A stretch of DNA of 35,052 nt, taken from IMG/VR virus record IMGVR_UViG_3300010883_000173, positions 1-35,052 of that record, one strand, 5' to 3'. The stretch's first letter is position 1, and every line of letters starts with the position of its first letter. This DNA comes from a virus. Below, piece by piece: positions 25,813 through 34,301 of this stretch. Below the pieces are notes generated by a model. That model was not told the DNA's origin. It did no database searches and was given only the letters and a program-made list of their open reading frames with translations. The position numbers and the translations under genes are program-made.

Positions 25813-27185
25813 GTAACGAGAATTACTTCTCGAAATATGGAAAAGATTTTCAAGAAAAGATTTTTCAAGCACTCTTAGCAGACCACAGATGGTCAGCTCA
25901 GATGGTAGAGATTATGACGCATGAGCACTTCGAGCTAAAATACTTGCAATACCTTTGTGATAGATTTTTCGGTTTTTATATAAAATATAAAAATTTCCCT
26001 ACAATGAGTTTGCTTGTTTCTATTATTAGGGATGAACTTTCACAGGGTTCAGATATAATTTTAAGGGATCAAGTTGTAGAGTATCTTTCTAGAGTAAAGA
26101 CAGCCCCAAGCTTGGGTGACTTAGACTACGTAAAGGACAAAACTTTAGACTTTTGCAAAAAACAAGTTTTACAGCAAGCGCTTGAAGACAGTGTGAAGGC
26201 AATATCAGAAGAGAATTATGAGTCTGTTGTTAGCATAATGAAAGATGCAGTATCAAAAGGATCCGGATCTTCTGTCGGTCATGACTTCTTTGTTGATCAC
26301 GAAGCAAGATTCTCAGAAATTAGTAGAGTATGCTGCCCTACAGGATTAGCACACTTAGACTCAAAAGAAATACTAAACGGTGGTCTTTCAAGAGGCGAAA
26401 TAGGTGTTATCGTTGCACCGACAGGCGTTGGAAAGTCGCACTGGCTTGTCGCAATGGGAGCAGAAGCATTAAGAAGAGGAAAAAATGTTCTACACTATAC
26501 TTTCGAGCTTTCAGAAACATCGGTAGGTATAAGATATGATTCTAATTTATGCAACATCCCGTCATCAGATGTTATAGACTCAAAAGAAAGTGTCCTAGAA
26601 AGCTATGAAAAAGAAGACTATGGACGATTGATAATAAAACAGTATCCAACGGGTGCAGCAAGCATTGTAACACTAAGAAATCATATTGAAAAATTATCAA
26701 TGAAAGACTTTGTACCCTCACTAATAATCATAGACTATGCAGATATCATGAGGTCAACTAGAACATACGACTCGCTCAGACATGAATTAAAGCTAGTGTA
26801 CGAAGAATTAAGAAATCTTGCAATGGAGCTAAATATTCCAGTTTGGACAGCGTCGCAAGCAAACAGAGAAGCTTCGAATGCAGCAGTTGTAGGCCTTGAA
26901 AATATGTCAGAAGCATATGGCAAAGCTATGGTAGCTGATATTGTTATTTCAATATCAAGAAAGCCAGAAGAAAAGGAGTCTGGGACAGGAAGACTTTTTG
27001 TTGCAAAAAATAGAGCAGGAAAAGATGGAGTTTTATTTCCTATAAAGATTGATACATCTAGATCCACTATTAAGATAATTGATGATGCTTCTAAGCTTTC
27101 TGTTGCAGATCTTATTGAATCTCATAATACAGGAACAAAAGACATGTTAAAATCTAAATGGAAAGAGATAACTTCAGCAATTTGA
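25809..27185 (+). CDS. Replicative DNA helicase, DnaB/gp41-like
   Basis: A 458-residue hexameric helicase of the RecA-fold DnaB group, the size of T4 gp41 (475 aa). The N-terminal helical domain (1-160) is followed by GGLSRGEIGVIVAPTGVGKS with Walker A at 203-210. Then come FELSE (232-236), Walker B LIIIDYAD (305-312) and the sensor stretch WTASQANREA (Q350). The C-terminal KNRAGKDG at 400-407 holds the arginine-finger region. It unwinds the fork 5'-3' on the lagging strand. No primase gene is in the window and no primase domain is fused. Start overlaps the FEN gene (ATGA). Confidence 0.92.
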   Translation: MSNENYFSKYGKDFQEKIFQALLADHRWSAQMVEIMTHEHFELKYLQYLCDRFFGFYIKYKNFPTMSLLVSIIRDELSQGSDIILRDQVVEYLSRVKTAPSLGDLDYVKDKTLDFCKKQVLQQALEDSVKAISEENYESVVSIMKDAVSKGSGSSVGHDFFVDHEARFSEISRVCCPTGLAHLDSKEILNGGLSRGEIGVIVAPTGVGKSHWLVAMGAEALRRGKNVLHYTFELSETSVGIRYDSNLCNIPSSDVIDSKESVLESYEKEDYGRLIIKQYPTGAASIVTLRNHIEKLSMKDFVPSLIIIDYADIMRSTRTYDSLRHELKLVYEELRNLAMELNIPVWTASQANREASNAAVVGLENMSEAYGKAMVADIVISISRKPEEKESGTGRLFVAKNRAGKDGVLFPIKIDTSRSTIKIIDDASKLSVADLIESHNTGTKDMLKSKWKEITSAI

Positions 27186-27202
27186 TGAACTTAGGAGAAA
27201 AT

Positions 27203-29764
27203 ATGCACACTTATGACGAAGCTTTTACAGCATCACTTGAGTACTTTCATGGAGATAGTCTTGCAGCAAGTGTTTTTGTAGGAAAATATGCACTACAAAA
27301 CACAAACGGCGACTATCTTGAAAAAGATCCAAGCGATATGCATAGAAGGCTAGCGTCAGAATTTGCAAGAATTGAAGCCAAGTATGAAAATCCAATGTCA
27401 GGAGATGAGATTTTTAATCTTTTTGATAAGTTTAAGTATATTGTCCCTCAAGGTTCACCGATGTCTGGGATAGGAAATGATTACAATATACAATCACTTT
27501 CAAATTGTTTTGTTATTGAATCGCCATACGATAGCTATGGTGGGATTCTTAAAACAGATCAAGAACAGGTTCAGATTATGAAACGCCGCGGAGGCGTTGG
27601 TTTTGATATTTCTAATATTAGACCAAAAGGATTAAATACATCGAACGCTGCAAAGACAACTGACGGCATTGAAGTATTCATGGATAGATTTAGCAACTCT
27701 TGCAGAGAAGTTGCTCAAGGTGGACGCCGAGGGGCACTTATGCTCACGATATCAGTTCATCATCCACAAATTAGAGATTTTATAAAGATTAAGCGAGATT
27801 TGAAGCGTGTGACTGGAGCTAATATTTCTATTAGGCTTACAGAGGAATTTATGTGTGCAGTCGAAGGGGGTGATGAACTAGAACTGCGCTTTCCAGTTGA
27901 TTCTAGCAATCCTGACATACAAAAGTATGTTAGCGCTAGCGACTTGTGGCAAGAAATTATAGAGTCAGCACACGCTTCGGCAGAGCCGGGCCTTCTGTTT
28001 TGGGATACAGCTAAGAAAATGACACCAGCTGATATCTACGAAGCAGAAGGCTTTGGTTCTGTTTCAACTAACCCATGCGGAGAAATAATCTTGTCACCTT
28101 ATGACAGCTGTAGATTAATGCTTGTTAACTTGACAGCATTTGTAAAAAAACCTTGGGATGAAACGGCAAAGTTTGACTATATAGAATTTGCAGAAGTCAC
28201 AAGAAAAGCTCAGAGGTTAATGGATGACATGGTTGATTTAGAAATTGAGCAAGTTGACAAGATTGTTCAAAAAATAAAAAACGATCCTGAACCTGATTCA
28301 GTTAAAAAAATTGAGATAGATCTTTGGGAGAATATCAAGCGGCAAGCACTCGCCGGAAGAAGGACTGGGCTTGGTATTACAGGGTTAGGCGATACTATAG
28401 CAATGCTAGGTCAAAAATACGGAAGTGACAAGTGTATAAAAACAACAGAGAAGATATACCAGTGGCTTGCTACACACTCATATATTTCGTCAATGGAGAT
28501 GGCAAAGACAAGAGGCGTATTTCCTATACACAATGCAGAGCGAGAAGAAAATCATCCTTTCTTAGACAGAATATTTGATTCAATTGATAAAATGCCTGCC
28601 AAGTCTCTTCCTAATAATTTTGTTAATAATGCCCGTCAGTATAATAAATTATTTGGTAGAAGAAATATTGCAAATACAACAACTGCACCTGCAGGATCTG
28701 TTTCCGTCTTAACACAGACAACAAGCGGAATAGAACCATCTTTTATGCTCCACTACACAAGAAGAAAGAAAATTAATCCAAACGACGAGAATGCAAGTAT
28801 CGATTTTATTGATGATAGCGGGGATAAGTGGCAAGAGTACACTGTATATCATCATGGGTTTAATAAGTGGATGAAACATATTAAAGAATCAAGCAGTGGA
28901 ATATTTGACGACCTTACTAATGACAACATGGCTGCAATGAGTCCGTATTCAGGAGCAACAGCAAGCGAAATTAACTGGGTATCTAAAGTAAAAATGCAAG
29001 GTGTTGCACAAAAGTGGATTTGTCATGCAATATCAAATACTACAAACTTGCCCGGCGACATTGATGTTAACACAGTTAAAGAAGTGTATATGGCAGGCTG
29101 GAAAGCAGGTTGTAAAGGTGTTACAGTTTATAGAGATGGATCTAGGGCAGGTGTGCTTGTTAATAAAGAAGATGAAGGAACAGGAAGTCAAGATAAAGAT
29201 AGAGAAAATATGATCTTTATTGACAACAATGCACCGAAGCGCCCTGAAATGCTACCATGTGAAATTTATCACGCAACGATTCAAGGCGAGAAATGGACAA
29301 TACTTGTTGGGTTGCTGGAAGGCCGCCCATACGAAGTAATTGGTGGATTAAGTAGATATATTGAAATTCCAAAGAAACATCAGTACGCTGAACTAAGAAG
29401 ACGACAAAGAAAAACAATGCTTTCAAAGTATGATCTTCACTGTGGTATAGGCGATGATGAATTTGTAATCAAGGATGTCGTTGCTGTTTTTGATAATCCA
29501 AACCACGCAGGTTATACAAGAACAATTTCGCTTGCGCTGCGACACGGAGCACCAATACAATATGTTGTCGAGCAACTTCAAAAAGACAAAGAAGCTGATT
29601 TGTTTAGTTTTAGCAAAGTCATTGCCAGATGTTTGAAAAAATTCATTCCAAATGGATCGATTGGCGGCGACAAGACATGCTGGATTTGTGGGATCGATGA
29701 TTCATTAATTTATCAAGAAGGTTGTGTTACTTGTAAGTCATGTGGCGCAAGTAAGTGTGGATAA
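27203..29764 (+). CDS. nrdJ: Adenosylcobalamin-dependent (class II) ribonucleotide reductase
   Basis: TTAGGAG at 27191-27197 selects this ATG over an in-frame one at 27158 inside the helicase gene. The product has 853 residues. The 10-stranded barrel has the redox cysteine C102 (LSNCFVI), the thiyl loop TNPCGE with N290, C292 and E294, and the second redox cysteine C303 in SPYDSC. APAGSVSVLTQTTSGIEPSF (496-515) is the phosphate-binding region in the class II form. The C-terminus holds cysteines at 826/829, 841/844, 847 and 852, which would carry reducing equivalents to the active site or bind zinc. It makes dNTPs for replication without oxygen or a second subunit but needs B12 from the host. 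It lies directly downstream of the helicase in the same operon. Confidence 0.93.
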   Translation: MHTYDEAFTASLEYFHGDSLAASVFVGKYALQNTNGDYLEKDPSDMHRRLASEFARIEAKYENPMSGDEIFNLFDKFKYIVPQGSPMSGIGNDYNIQSLSNCFVIESPYDSYGGILKTDQEQVQIMKRRGGVGFDISNIRPKGLNTSNAAKTTDGIEVFMDRFSNSCREVAQGGRRGALMLTISVHHPQIRDFIKIKRDLKRVTGANISIRLTEEFMCAVEGGDELELRFPVDSSNPDIQKYVSASDLWQEIIESAHASAEPGLLFWDTAKKMTPADIYEAEGFGSVSTNPCGEIILSPYDSCRLMLVNLTAFVKKPWDETAKFDYIEFAEVTRKAQRLMDDMVDLEIEQVDKIVQKIKNDPEPDSVKKIEIDLWENIKRQALAGRRTGLGITGLGDTIAMLGQKYGSDKCIKTTEKIYQWLATHSYISSMEMAKTRGVFPIHNAEREENHPFLDRIFDSIDKMPAKSLPNNFVNNARQYNKLFGRRNIANTTTAPAGSVSVLTQTTSGIEPSFMLHYTRRKKINPNDENASIDFIDDSGDKWQEYTVYHHGFNKWMKHIKESSSGIFDDLTNDNMAAMSPYSGATASEINWVSKVKMQGVAQKWICHAISNTTNLPGDIDVNTVKEVYMAGWKAGCKGVTVYRDGSRAGVLVNKEDEGTGSQDKDRENMIFIDNNAPKRPEMLPCEIYHATIQGEKWTILVGLLEGRPYEVIGGLSRYIEIPKKHQYAELRRRQRKTMLSKYDLHCGIGDDEFVIKDVVAVFDNPNHAGYTRTISLALRHGAPIQYVVEQLQKDKEADLFSFSKVIARCLKKFIPNGSIGGDKTCWICGIDDSLIYQEGCVTCKSCGASKCG

Positions 29765-29781
29765 AATATTAAGGAGAAACT

Positions 29782-30384
29782 ATGTTGTGGAAGTTTGAAG
29801 CCTCGCCGCTTCTAAAAGAATTTGAATTATTAAATCAACCTGTTATTATTATTGTTAATAAGTTTGACGAAGAGACAGCAGAAGATTTTAGAAATAAAAT
29901 CTCTATTGCTCAAAACACAGGACAAAAAGTTATACCTGTTGTTATTGACTCATACGGGGGCCAAGTTTATTCACTAATGTCAATGATTTCAACAATAAAA
30001 TCTTGTCCGATACCTATTGCAACAATTGTCGAAGGGAAAGCAATGTCATGCGGCGCAATTCTTTTTTCTTTTGGAGATGATGGTTTGAGATTCATGGACA
30101 AAGATGCGACTGTTATGATTCATGATGTCTCTAGTGCTCAGTGGGGTAAAAATGAAGAGATAAAAGCTTCTGCAAAAGAGACAGACAGACTAAACAGAAA
30201 GGTATATCAAATGATGGCAAGGAACTGTGGCCACCCAGATGACTTTTTTGTTAAAAAAGTTCATGAACGCGGACATGCAGATTGGTTTCTTGAGTCTGAT
30301 GAGTGCAAAAGATTGAATCTCGCAAATCATTTAAGAATACCTACGTTTAATGTAAAAATTAATGTCAGCATAGATTTTGACTAA
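29782..30384 (+). CDS. ClpP-like serine protease (crotonase fold)
   Basis: This 200-residue protein follows ClpP in order. The oxyanion glycines are DSYGGQVYS (56-64), the nucleophile S89 lies in GKAMSCGAILFSFG, and the base H114 is in ATVMIHDVS. The helical handle spans 125-150. The terminal helix block is HADWFLESDECKRLNLANHL. The residue aligned with the catalytic aspartate of E. coli ClpP appears to be R163 or a neighbour, although D167 lies nearby; activity is therefore likely but the triad is not certain. Ribosome site AAGGAG. Phage ClpP-type enzymes often act as prohead proteases, but capsid genes are not adjacent here. A role in host protein turnover, perhaps with the host ClpX/ClpA, is an alternative. 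There is no ATPase partner in the window. Confidence 0.82.
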   Translation: MLWKFEASPLLKEFELLNQPVIIIVNKFDEETAEDFRNKISIAQNTGQKVIPVVIDSYGGQVYSLMSMISTIKSCPIPIATIVEGKAMSCGAILFSFGDDGLRFMDKDATVMIHDVSSAQWGKNEEIKASAKETDRLNRKVYQMMARNCGHPDDFFVKKVHERGHADWFLESDECKRLNLANHLRIPTFNVKINVSIDFD

Positions 30385-30441
30385 TAGTATAATTCTAAAA
30401 CTAAAGAAATCTATGCATGGGTATTTTTGGTTTTTGTATGA

Positions 30442-30451
30442 TATTTATCTA
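30442..30451 (+). promoter_or_regulatory. TATTTATCTA leader motif, second copy
   Basis: Identical to the 10-mer at 7926-7935. It lies in the 79-nt gap before the Dps-like gene, 2 nt before its TGGAG ribosome site. TATGAT (30437-30442) directly before it resembles a -10 box, but no -35 is present. A start here would give an almost leaderless mRNA, so a recruitment or processing role is equally possible. Confidence 0.25.
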
Positions 30452-30463
30452 TTGGAGTAAACT

Positions 30464-30922
30464 ATGCTTAGAGACGCACTTTTACATTATATAGGATTTG
30501 CAAAAGCAATTGAATTGTGGATGCATGCTGCACATCATTTAACAAAAGGGTCGTCTTTTGTTGCTAATCATGAGCTTTTGTTTGGAAGGATATACCAATC
30601 ATTATCAGATGATTTTGACAAAGTTACAGAAAAAGCTGTGTACTTGATGGACGATGAGAAATTGGCATGCCCAACTACTTTGTCAAGAGTAGCTTCGGGA
30701 ATCCTTGAAAAATATGAATCACCATCTGACATGTCAGAAATGTCTATTGCGATGGTTGCACTTTGCATTCTTGTCGACCATATGAAGGGCATGGAGATTC
30801 TAAAAGAACTCTTACTAAAGGAGAATATGCTAACGTTGGGGATGGACGACTTTTTATCAACATCATCAAATCAATATGAATCTTACGCTTACATGTTAAA
30901 TCAGTATACGAAGGATCAGTAG
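30464..30922 (+). CDS. Dps/ferritin-like protein
   Basis: This 152-residue, all-helical protein resembles the Dps iron-binding region. AAHHLTKGSSFVANHELL at 22-39 matches the Dps pattern AHWNMRGANFIAVHEML. DDFDKVTEKAVYL at 49-61 matches DHLDTMAERAVQL. By that alignment H24/H25, H36, D52 and E56 fall on ferroxidase ligands, but the Dps Asp67 position is Phe40 or a neighbour. There is no lysine-rich DNA-binding tail. Dps proteins form 12-subunit shells that store iron, consume peroxide and can coat DNA. A phage copy might protect phage or host DNA or hold iron. The missing aspartate could mean altered or lost ferroxidase activity. TGGAG precedes the ATG; the stop overlaps the next start (TAGTG). 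Confidence 0.62.
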   Translation: MLRDALLHYIGFAKAIELWMHAAHHLTKGSSFVANHELLFGRIYQSLSDDFDKVTEKAVYLMDDEKLACPTTLSRVASGILEKYESPSDMSEMSIAMVALCILVDHMKGMEILKELLLKENMLTLGMDDFLSTSSNQYESYAYMLNQYTKDQ

Positions 30923-31542
30923 TGAAAGACTTAGCAAGAGAAGAAATAGAAAGAGCTATTAAAAAGAAAGGCTACACCTGGTTTGAAGATAAAAACAATA
31001 AAGATTATGACGTAAACATTGTCGGCATTAGAAATAGTGAGACGCTTGGCAAAGTTACAAATATGTTTGATGACAAACTAACAATATCGTACAAGCTCGG
31101 CGGAGTGTGGAAATTTCATTGCTATGACTGTACGACAGATCCTGGTACACACTGGGTCGAAAATGTTATGAGAAAAGAAGGCGTTGCAATATTAAAGCCG
31201 GCCCAGTATCGAGGATCTCATAAGATAGCTTTGCACCAAGGAAAATATGAAGCACTTTGTCAGCGAAAGGCTGTTAAAGTCTATAGAGACAATAATAGAG
31301 ACGACAATTTCAATCTATTAGAAGAAAGTTTAATGGAAGGAGTATTTGGTATAAATATTCATAGAGCAACATCAGTGTCTGCCGCGAAATCTTTGCAAGT
31401 AGACAGGTGGTCAGCAGGCTGTCAAGTCATAGCTTCAAACGACGACTGGTGTGAATTTTTAGAAATTTGTAAAAAAGCTAAAGAAGTTTGGGGGAATTCT
31501 TTTACATATACGTTAATTGAATCTAACGATTTGTTTCGCTAG
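30922..31542 (+). CDS. Candidate YkuD-like Cys/His enzyme, possible cell-wall hydrolase or transpeptidase
   Basis: The start is GTG, overlapping the previous stop by 1 nt. The 206-residue protein has DDKLTISYKLGGVWKFHCYDCTTDPGTHW (51-79), AILKPAQYRGSH (89-100), and FGINIHRA (142-149) with H147, followed by WSAGC with S164 and C167. The pairing of a histidine with an SxGC cysteine about 20 residues later matches the L,D-transpeptidase (YkuD) active-site pattern H-x(14-17)-S-H-G-C, with Ala for the second His. In phages such folds can attack or modify peptidoglycan. There is no signal peptide or membrane segment, so access to the wall would need a holin or the virion. The family match is by motif only and could be wrong. 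Confidence 0.5.
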   Translation: MKDLAREEIERAIKKKGYTWFEDKNNKDYDVNIVGIRNSETLGKVTNMFDDKLTISYKLGGVWKFHCYDCTTDPGTHWVENVMRKEGVAILKPAQYRGSHKIALHQGKYEALCQRKAVKVYRDNNRDDNFNLLEESLMEGVFGINIHRATSVSAAKSLQVDRWSAGCQVIASNDDWCEFLEICKKAKEVWGNSFTYTLIESNDLFR

Positions 31543-31571
31543 GGTTTAATTCTGTTTTGAGGTCAGTAATA

Positions 31572-31579
31572 TATAAATA
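31572..31579 (+). promoter_or_regulatory. T4-late-type promoter motif TATAAATA before the fiber operon
   Basis: An exact TATAAATA lies in the 69-nt gap before the first fiber gene, with 32 nt to its ATG, a reasonable leader. The same octamer also occurs inside the preceding gene (31350-31357), and a few chance copies are expected in DNA this AT-rich. Position supports it; sequence alone does not prove it. Confidence 0.38.
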
Positions 31580-31611
31580 ACTGTTTTGTTAAGTTGAGTT
31601 TAGGTTAGGTT

Positions 31612-34293
31612 ATGACGGCGATAAGGGTCACAGAGTCTTCGGGTTCCGTAGGCATTATACAAGCATCGAATGCTTTTGGTGGATTTTCACCCACAAATAT
31701 TCTGTTTAAGACAGGATCTGTCCCTCTAGAAGGTGGTAGCTTAAAGCTAGGCAGCGACACAATCTTATTTATAAGTGGCGCAACCGACTCAAAATTAAAT
31801 AACAAAATAGGCGTTTCGGTATTCGGAGGCGACGTAGTCGTATCTGGTACATTGTACGCAGAAAAGCAAGTCGTAGAAGTCGACGAGGTGGCCTCAGGTC
31901 ATTTATTAGTTTCTGGCAGTTTTGAAGTACAAAATTCAATATCAGCAACATCATCTAGAATATTATTTCTATCTGGTGGCGCGCCCGCTTCGATCAGCGA
32001 AGACGGTTATATCGATGTAAACTTTTTTGTATCGGGTTCTCAGGGGTCACAAGGCACTGCTGATCGAGGTACAGCACTTTTTGGAGGAGACGTTGTAATA
32101 TCAGGAACGCTCCACGGAGGTTCTCCTTTGAAAATCGCCGGCGGCATGCAGGTCGCTGGTAACACAGCATTTGAGGATTCAATGACATTTGAGTCTGCAC
32201 CAAATTTTGAAGCAGGTTTTCAATTAACAGGCTCTGCTAATTTTAAAGATGAACCTACTTTTAATAGTGGCCTTAACGTCGCCGCTGGTCAGGCAACATT
32301 TGCAGCAGCACCTACTTTTGCAGCAGGTTTAGTTGTTTCAGGTACTTCTAACTTTGTCAATCAACCTAAGTTCCAGTCAGGTTTCGAAGTCACAGGATCA
32401 ACAGCATTTCAAGCTGCCCCGTCATTTGATGCAGGATTTAATGTTACGTCCGGCCAGGCTTCATTCTCAGACGCGCCATCATTCTCTTCAGGCTTTCAGC
32501 TAACTGGGTCAGGGGATATATCTGGAAGTGTTAACATAGGTGATCCTGAAGATGGCACGTATTCTGACGGTTTATTTGCAGATATAGCACCAAACACAGT
32601 TTTGGGAACTATTGTTGACAGGTTTAATGAAGTCCTAAAAGCTCTTGCACCAGGCCCTGCATCATCCTTAGATGATATTGACTATAACAACTCCAGCGTC
32701 TCTGGAAAGCTTTCATTTGGTCCATCAAACACAGTTACAAATTATACAGCGCATAGCACATCAGCAGGATTTAGCGCCGTCGCCGTTGATGGCACGTTTG
32801 GCTCCTCGACCAGCGGCAATAATTTAAGAATAGGCTTGCTTAATGGTTCAACAGCAGTAACTGGTGACTTAAATGAAGATGTGACTGCAGATACGCACAC
32901 ATCAGGACAAGTAAATTATCCAGCAAACTCTTTTGGAGATGCTGATTCAGGAACACTTAAGCTATATGTAAATGGATCATTACTTCACAGTGTTGATCTT
33001 TCAACATTTGAAGGATCAGGTGTCCCGGGAAGCGGTGGTGGATCATCTGTTGGCGGAAACGGCTCAGGCTTTACTATTCTAAGCAAGACTGGAAGTGCCA
33101 ACTTTAGTGACGGTACCGCACTAGATCTATTTCAACACAGAACGGGAAGATACACAATAGCAGCTGCTAATCAGAGACAGGGATGGAATTACGCAAACAT
33201 CGTGCATAGTCTAACAAGCGGAGATGTAACAACAAATTATGTTGAGTGGGTTAATGACTCTGACAATAATGCACTTGCATCCGCCGGCTCTGCACTTGAT
33301 ACACTTGCCATGTCAGGAGATCTAAGAATGTCAGGGGTTAAGTACCACACGGCCGGTTCAGCTCAATATAGGGTTAGGGTCACAAATGCTTACAAAAATG
33401 TTTACTCAACATCAAACATAACGTTTACAGAGACAAATTGCACAATATCAAATCAGTCGATGCCCGCTGCTGGTAATGATGAGGATAAGGTTCTTCACTT
33501 AACTGGAAGCGCAACAATTAATGCAAATTCACTTTTAAATGCATCAATCTCTGCTTCAGTTAATGTATCACACCCGTTGAAGTCAAATCTCTCTACAGGA
33601 GGATCTCAAAGCATATCAGGCATTCTAATGTGGGCTTACTCAAACAACTCTAGTGTTTTAAGTGAGACTTTTAGAAGAGAAAACTATAGGATAATATCTG
33701 GAAGCTATGATACACAAGCAAGCGTAACTCATGCAGATAATTCTTGGAGCGGTGACAAACATATGTCCGGGTCAAACACTGGATATGCAGACGGTTTAAT
33801 GTTTTATAATCAGCGACTCTACTCACCAAATCAAGGTGCCAATAGTGGAAATTTTTCAGTAATTTCAAACGGTCCAGCGAATAATGTTAACTACAGTGCC
33901 ATAACAAGCGGACAGAGAACATTTTATAGATATTTTCAGAACAATTCAGGAGGCTCAAAAACAGGATTTTCTTTAACAATAAATGGTTCAGGCACAATAG
34001 TGTCTAGCGATACAGCACTAAACTCAAGCAGGTTGAGGGTATTTTTAAAATTGCCCACATCATCAGGAAATCAAGCAACAGGATGGATGGACTTAGCATC
34101 AGACTTTTCTACTGGACAAGTAGCTAATAATAACGGCTGTCTTGCCGGGTCTCTTGATTCATCGCTTAATGCAACAAATACAGCAACATTTGGAACACAA
34201 TTTGTAGCTAGCAACGAGTATGTCTGTATAAGAATTGAAGCTGATGCATCTTTTACAGGATACATTAGTCAAATGACTGTGTCTTGGTCGTAG
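31612..34293 (+). CDS. Tail fiber-like / receptor-binding virion protein with beta repeats
   Basis: An 893-residue Gly/Ser/Thr-rich beta protein. The N-terminal 180 residues contain two copies of an FGGDVV(V/I)SGTLxx block (about residues 72 and 150). Residues 192-301 are six 18-19-residue repeats (xFxxxPxFxxGFxVxxGxx) suggesting a beta-solenoid shaft. A (D/E)GTYSDGLF segment and helix VLGTIVDRFNEVLKALAPGP follow, a pattern seen where fibers trimerise. A glycine linker (GSGGGSSVGGNGSG, about 475-490) leads to a long C-terminal domain ending QMTVSWS, the likely receptor-binding end. It opens the rightmost operon, followed 8 nt later by another fiber-like gene. The weak ribosome site is TTAGG. 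Which receptor it binds cannot be told. Confidence 0.7.
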   Translation: MTAIRVTESSGSVGIIQASNAFGGFSPTNILFKTGSVPLEGGSLKLGSDTILFISGATDSKLNNKIGVSVFGGDVVVSGTLYAEKQVVEVDEVASGHLLVSGSFEVQNSISATSSRILFLSGGAPASISEDGYIDVNFFVSGSQGSQGTADRGTALFGGDVVISGTLHGGSPLKIAGGMQVAGNTAFEDSMTFESAPNFEAGFQLTGSANFKDEPTFNSGLNVAAGQATFAAAPTFAAGLVVSGTSNFVNQPKFQSGFEVTGSTAFQAAPSFDAGFNVTSGQASFSDAPSFSSGFQLTGSGDISGSVNIGDPEDGTYSDGLFADIAPNTVLGTIVDRFNEVLKALAPGPASSLDDIDYNNSSVSGKLSFGPSNTVTNYTAHSTSAGFSAVAVDGTFGSSTSGNNLRIGLLNGSTAVTGDLNEDVTADTHTSGQVNYPANSFGDADSGTLKLYVNGSLLHSVDLSTFEGSGVPGSGGGSSVGGNGSGFTILSKTGSANFSDGTALDLFQHRTGRYTIAAANQRQGWNYANIVHSLTSGDVTTNYVEWVNDSDNNALASAGSALDTLAMSGDLRMSGVKYHTAGSAQYRVRVTNAYKNVYSTSNITFTETNCTISNQSMPAAGNDEDKVLHLTGSATINANSLLNASISASVNVSHPLKSNLSTGGSQSISGILMWAYSNNSSVLSETFRRENYRIISGSYDTQASVTHADNSWSGDKHMSGSNTGYADGLMFYNQRLYSPNQGANSGNFSVISNGPANNVNYSAITSGQRTFYRYFQNNSGGSKTGFSLTINGSGTIVSSDTALNSSRLRVFLKLPTSSGNQATGWMDLASDFSTGQVANNNGCLAGSLDSSLNATNTATFGTQFVASNEYVCIRIEADASFTGYISQMTVSWS
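32185..32514 (+). repeat. Six 18-19-residue protein repeats in the fiber gene
   Basis: Units begin at residues 192, 210, 229, 247, 265 and 284 (steps 18, 19, 18, 18, 19). The 19-residue units 2 and 5 both end in GQA, so the array is two copies of a 55-residue three-unit block. Conserved positions are Phe, Pro, Phe, Gly and a final Gly. DNA identity is low, so the repeats are old. Confidence 0.85.
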
Positions 34294-34301
34294 GGTAAAA
34301 T

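Noticed and set aside
27158-27202. ATG 27158 as the start of the reductase.
   Set aside because: It lies inside the helicase gene without a ribosome site, whereas ATG 27203 follows TTAGGAG.
30397-30435. Stem of AAAACTAAAGAAAT with ATTTTTGGTTTTT as a terminator after the ClpP-like gene.
   Set aside because: It is all A-U and G-U pairs with mismatches and a 12-nt loop, too weak to call.
31350-31357. TATAAATA inside the YkuD-like gene as a second late promoter.
   Set aside because: It lies within coding sequence, and a few chance copies are expected at this base composition.
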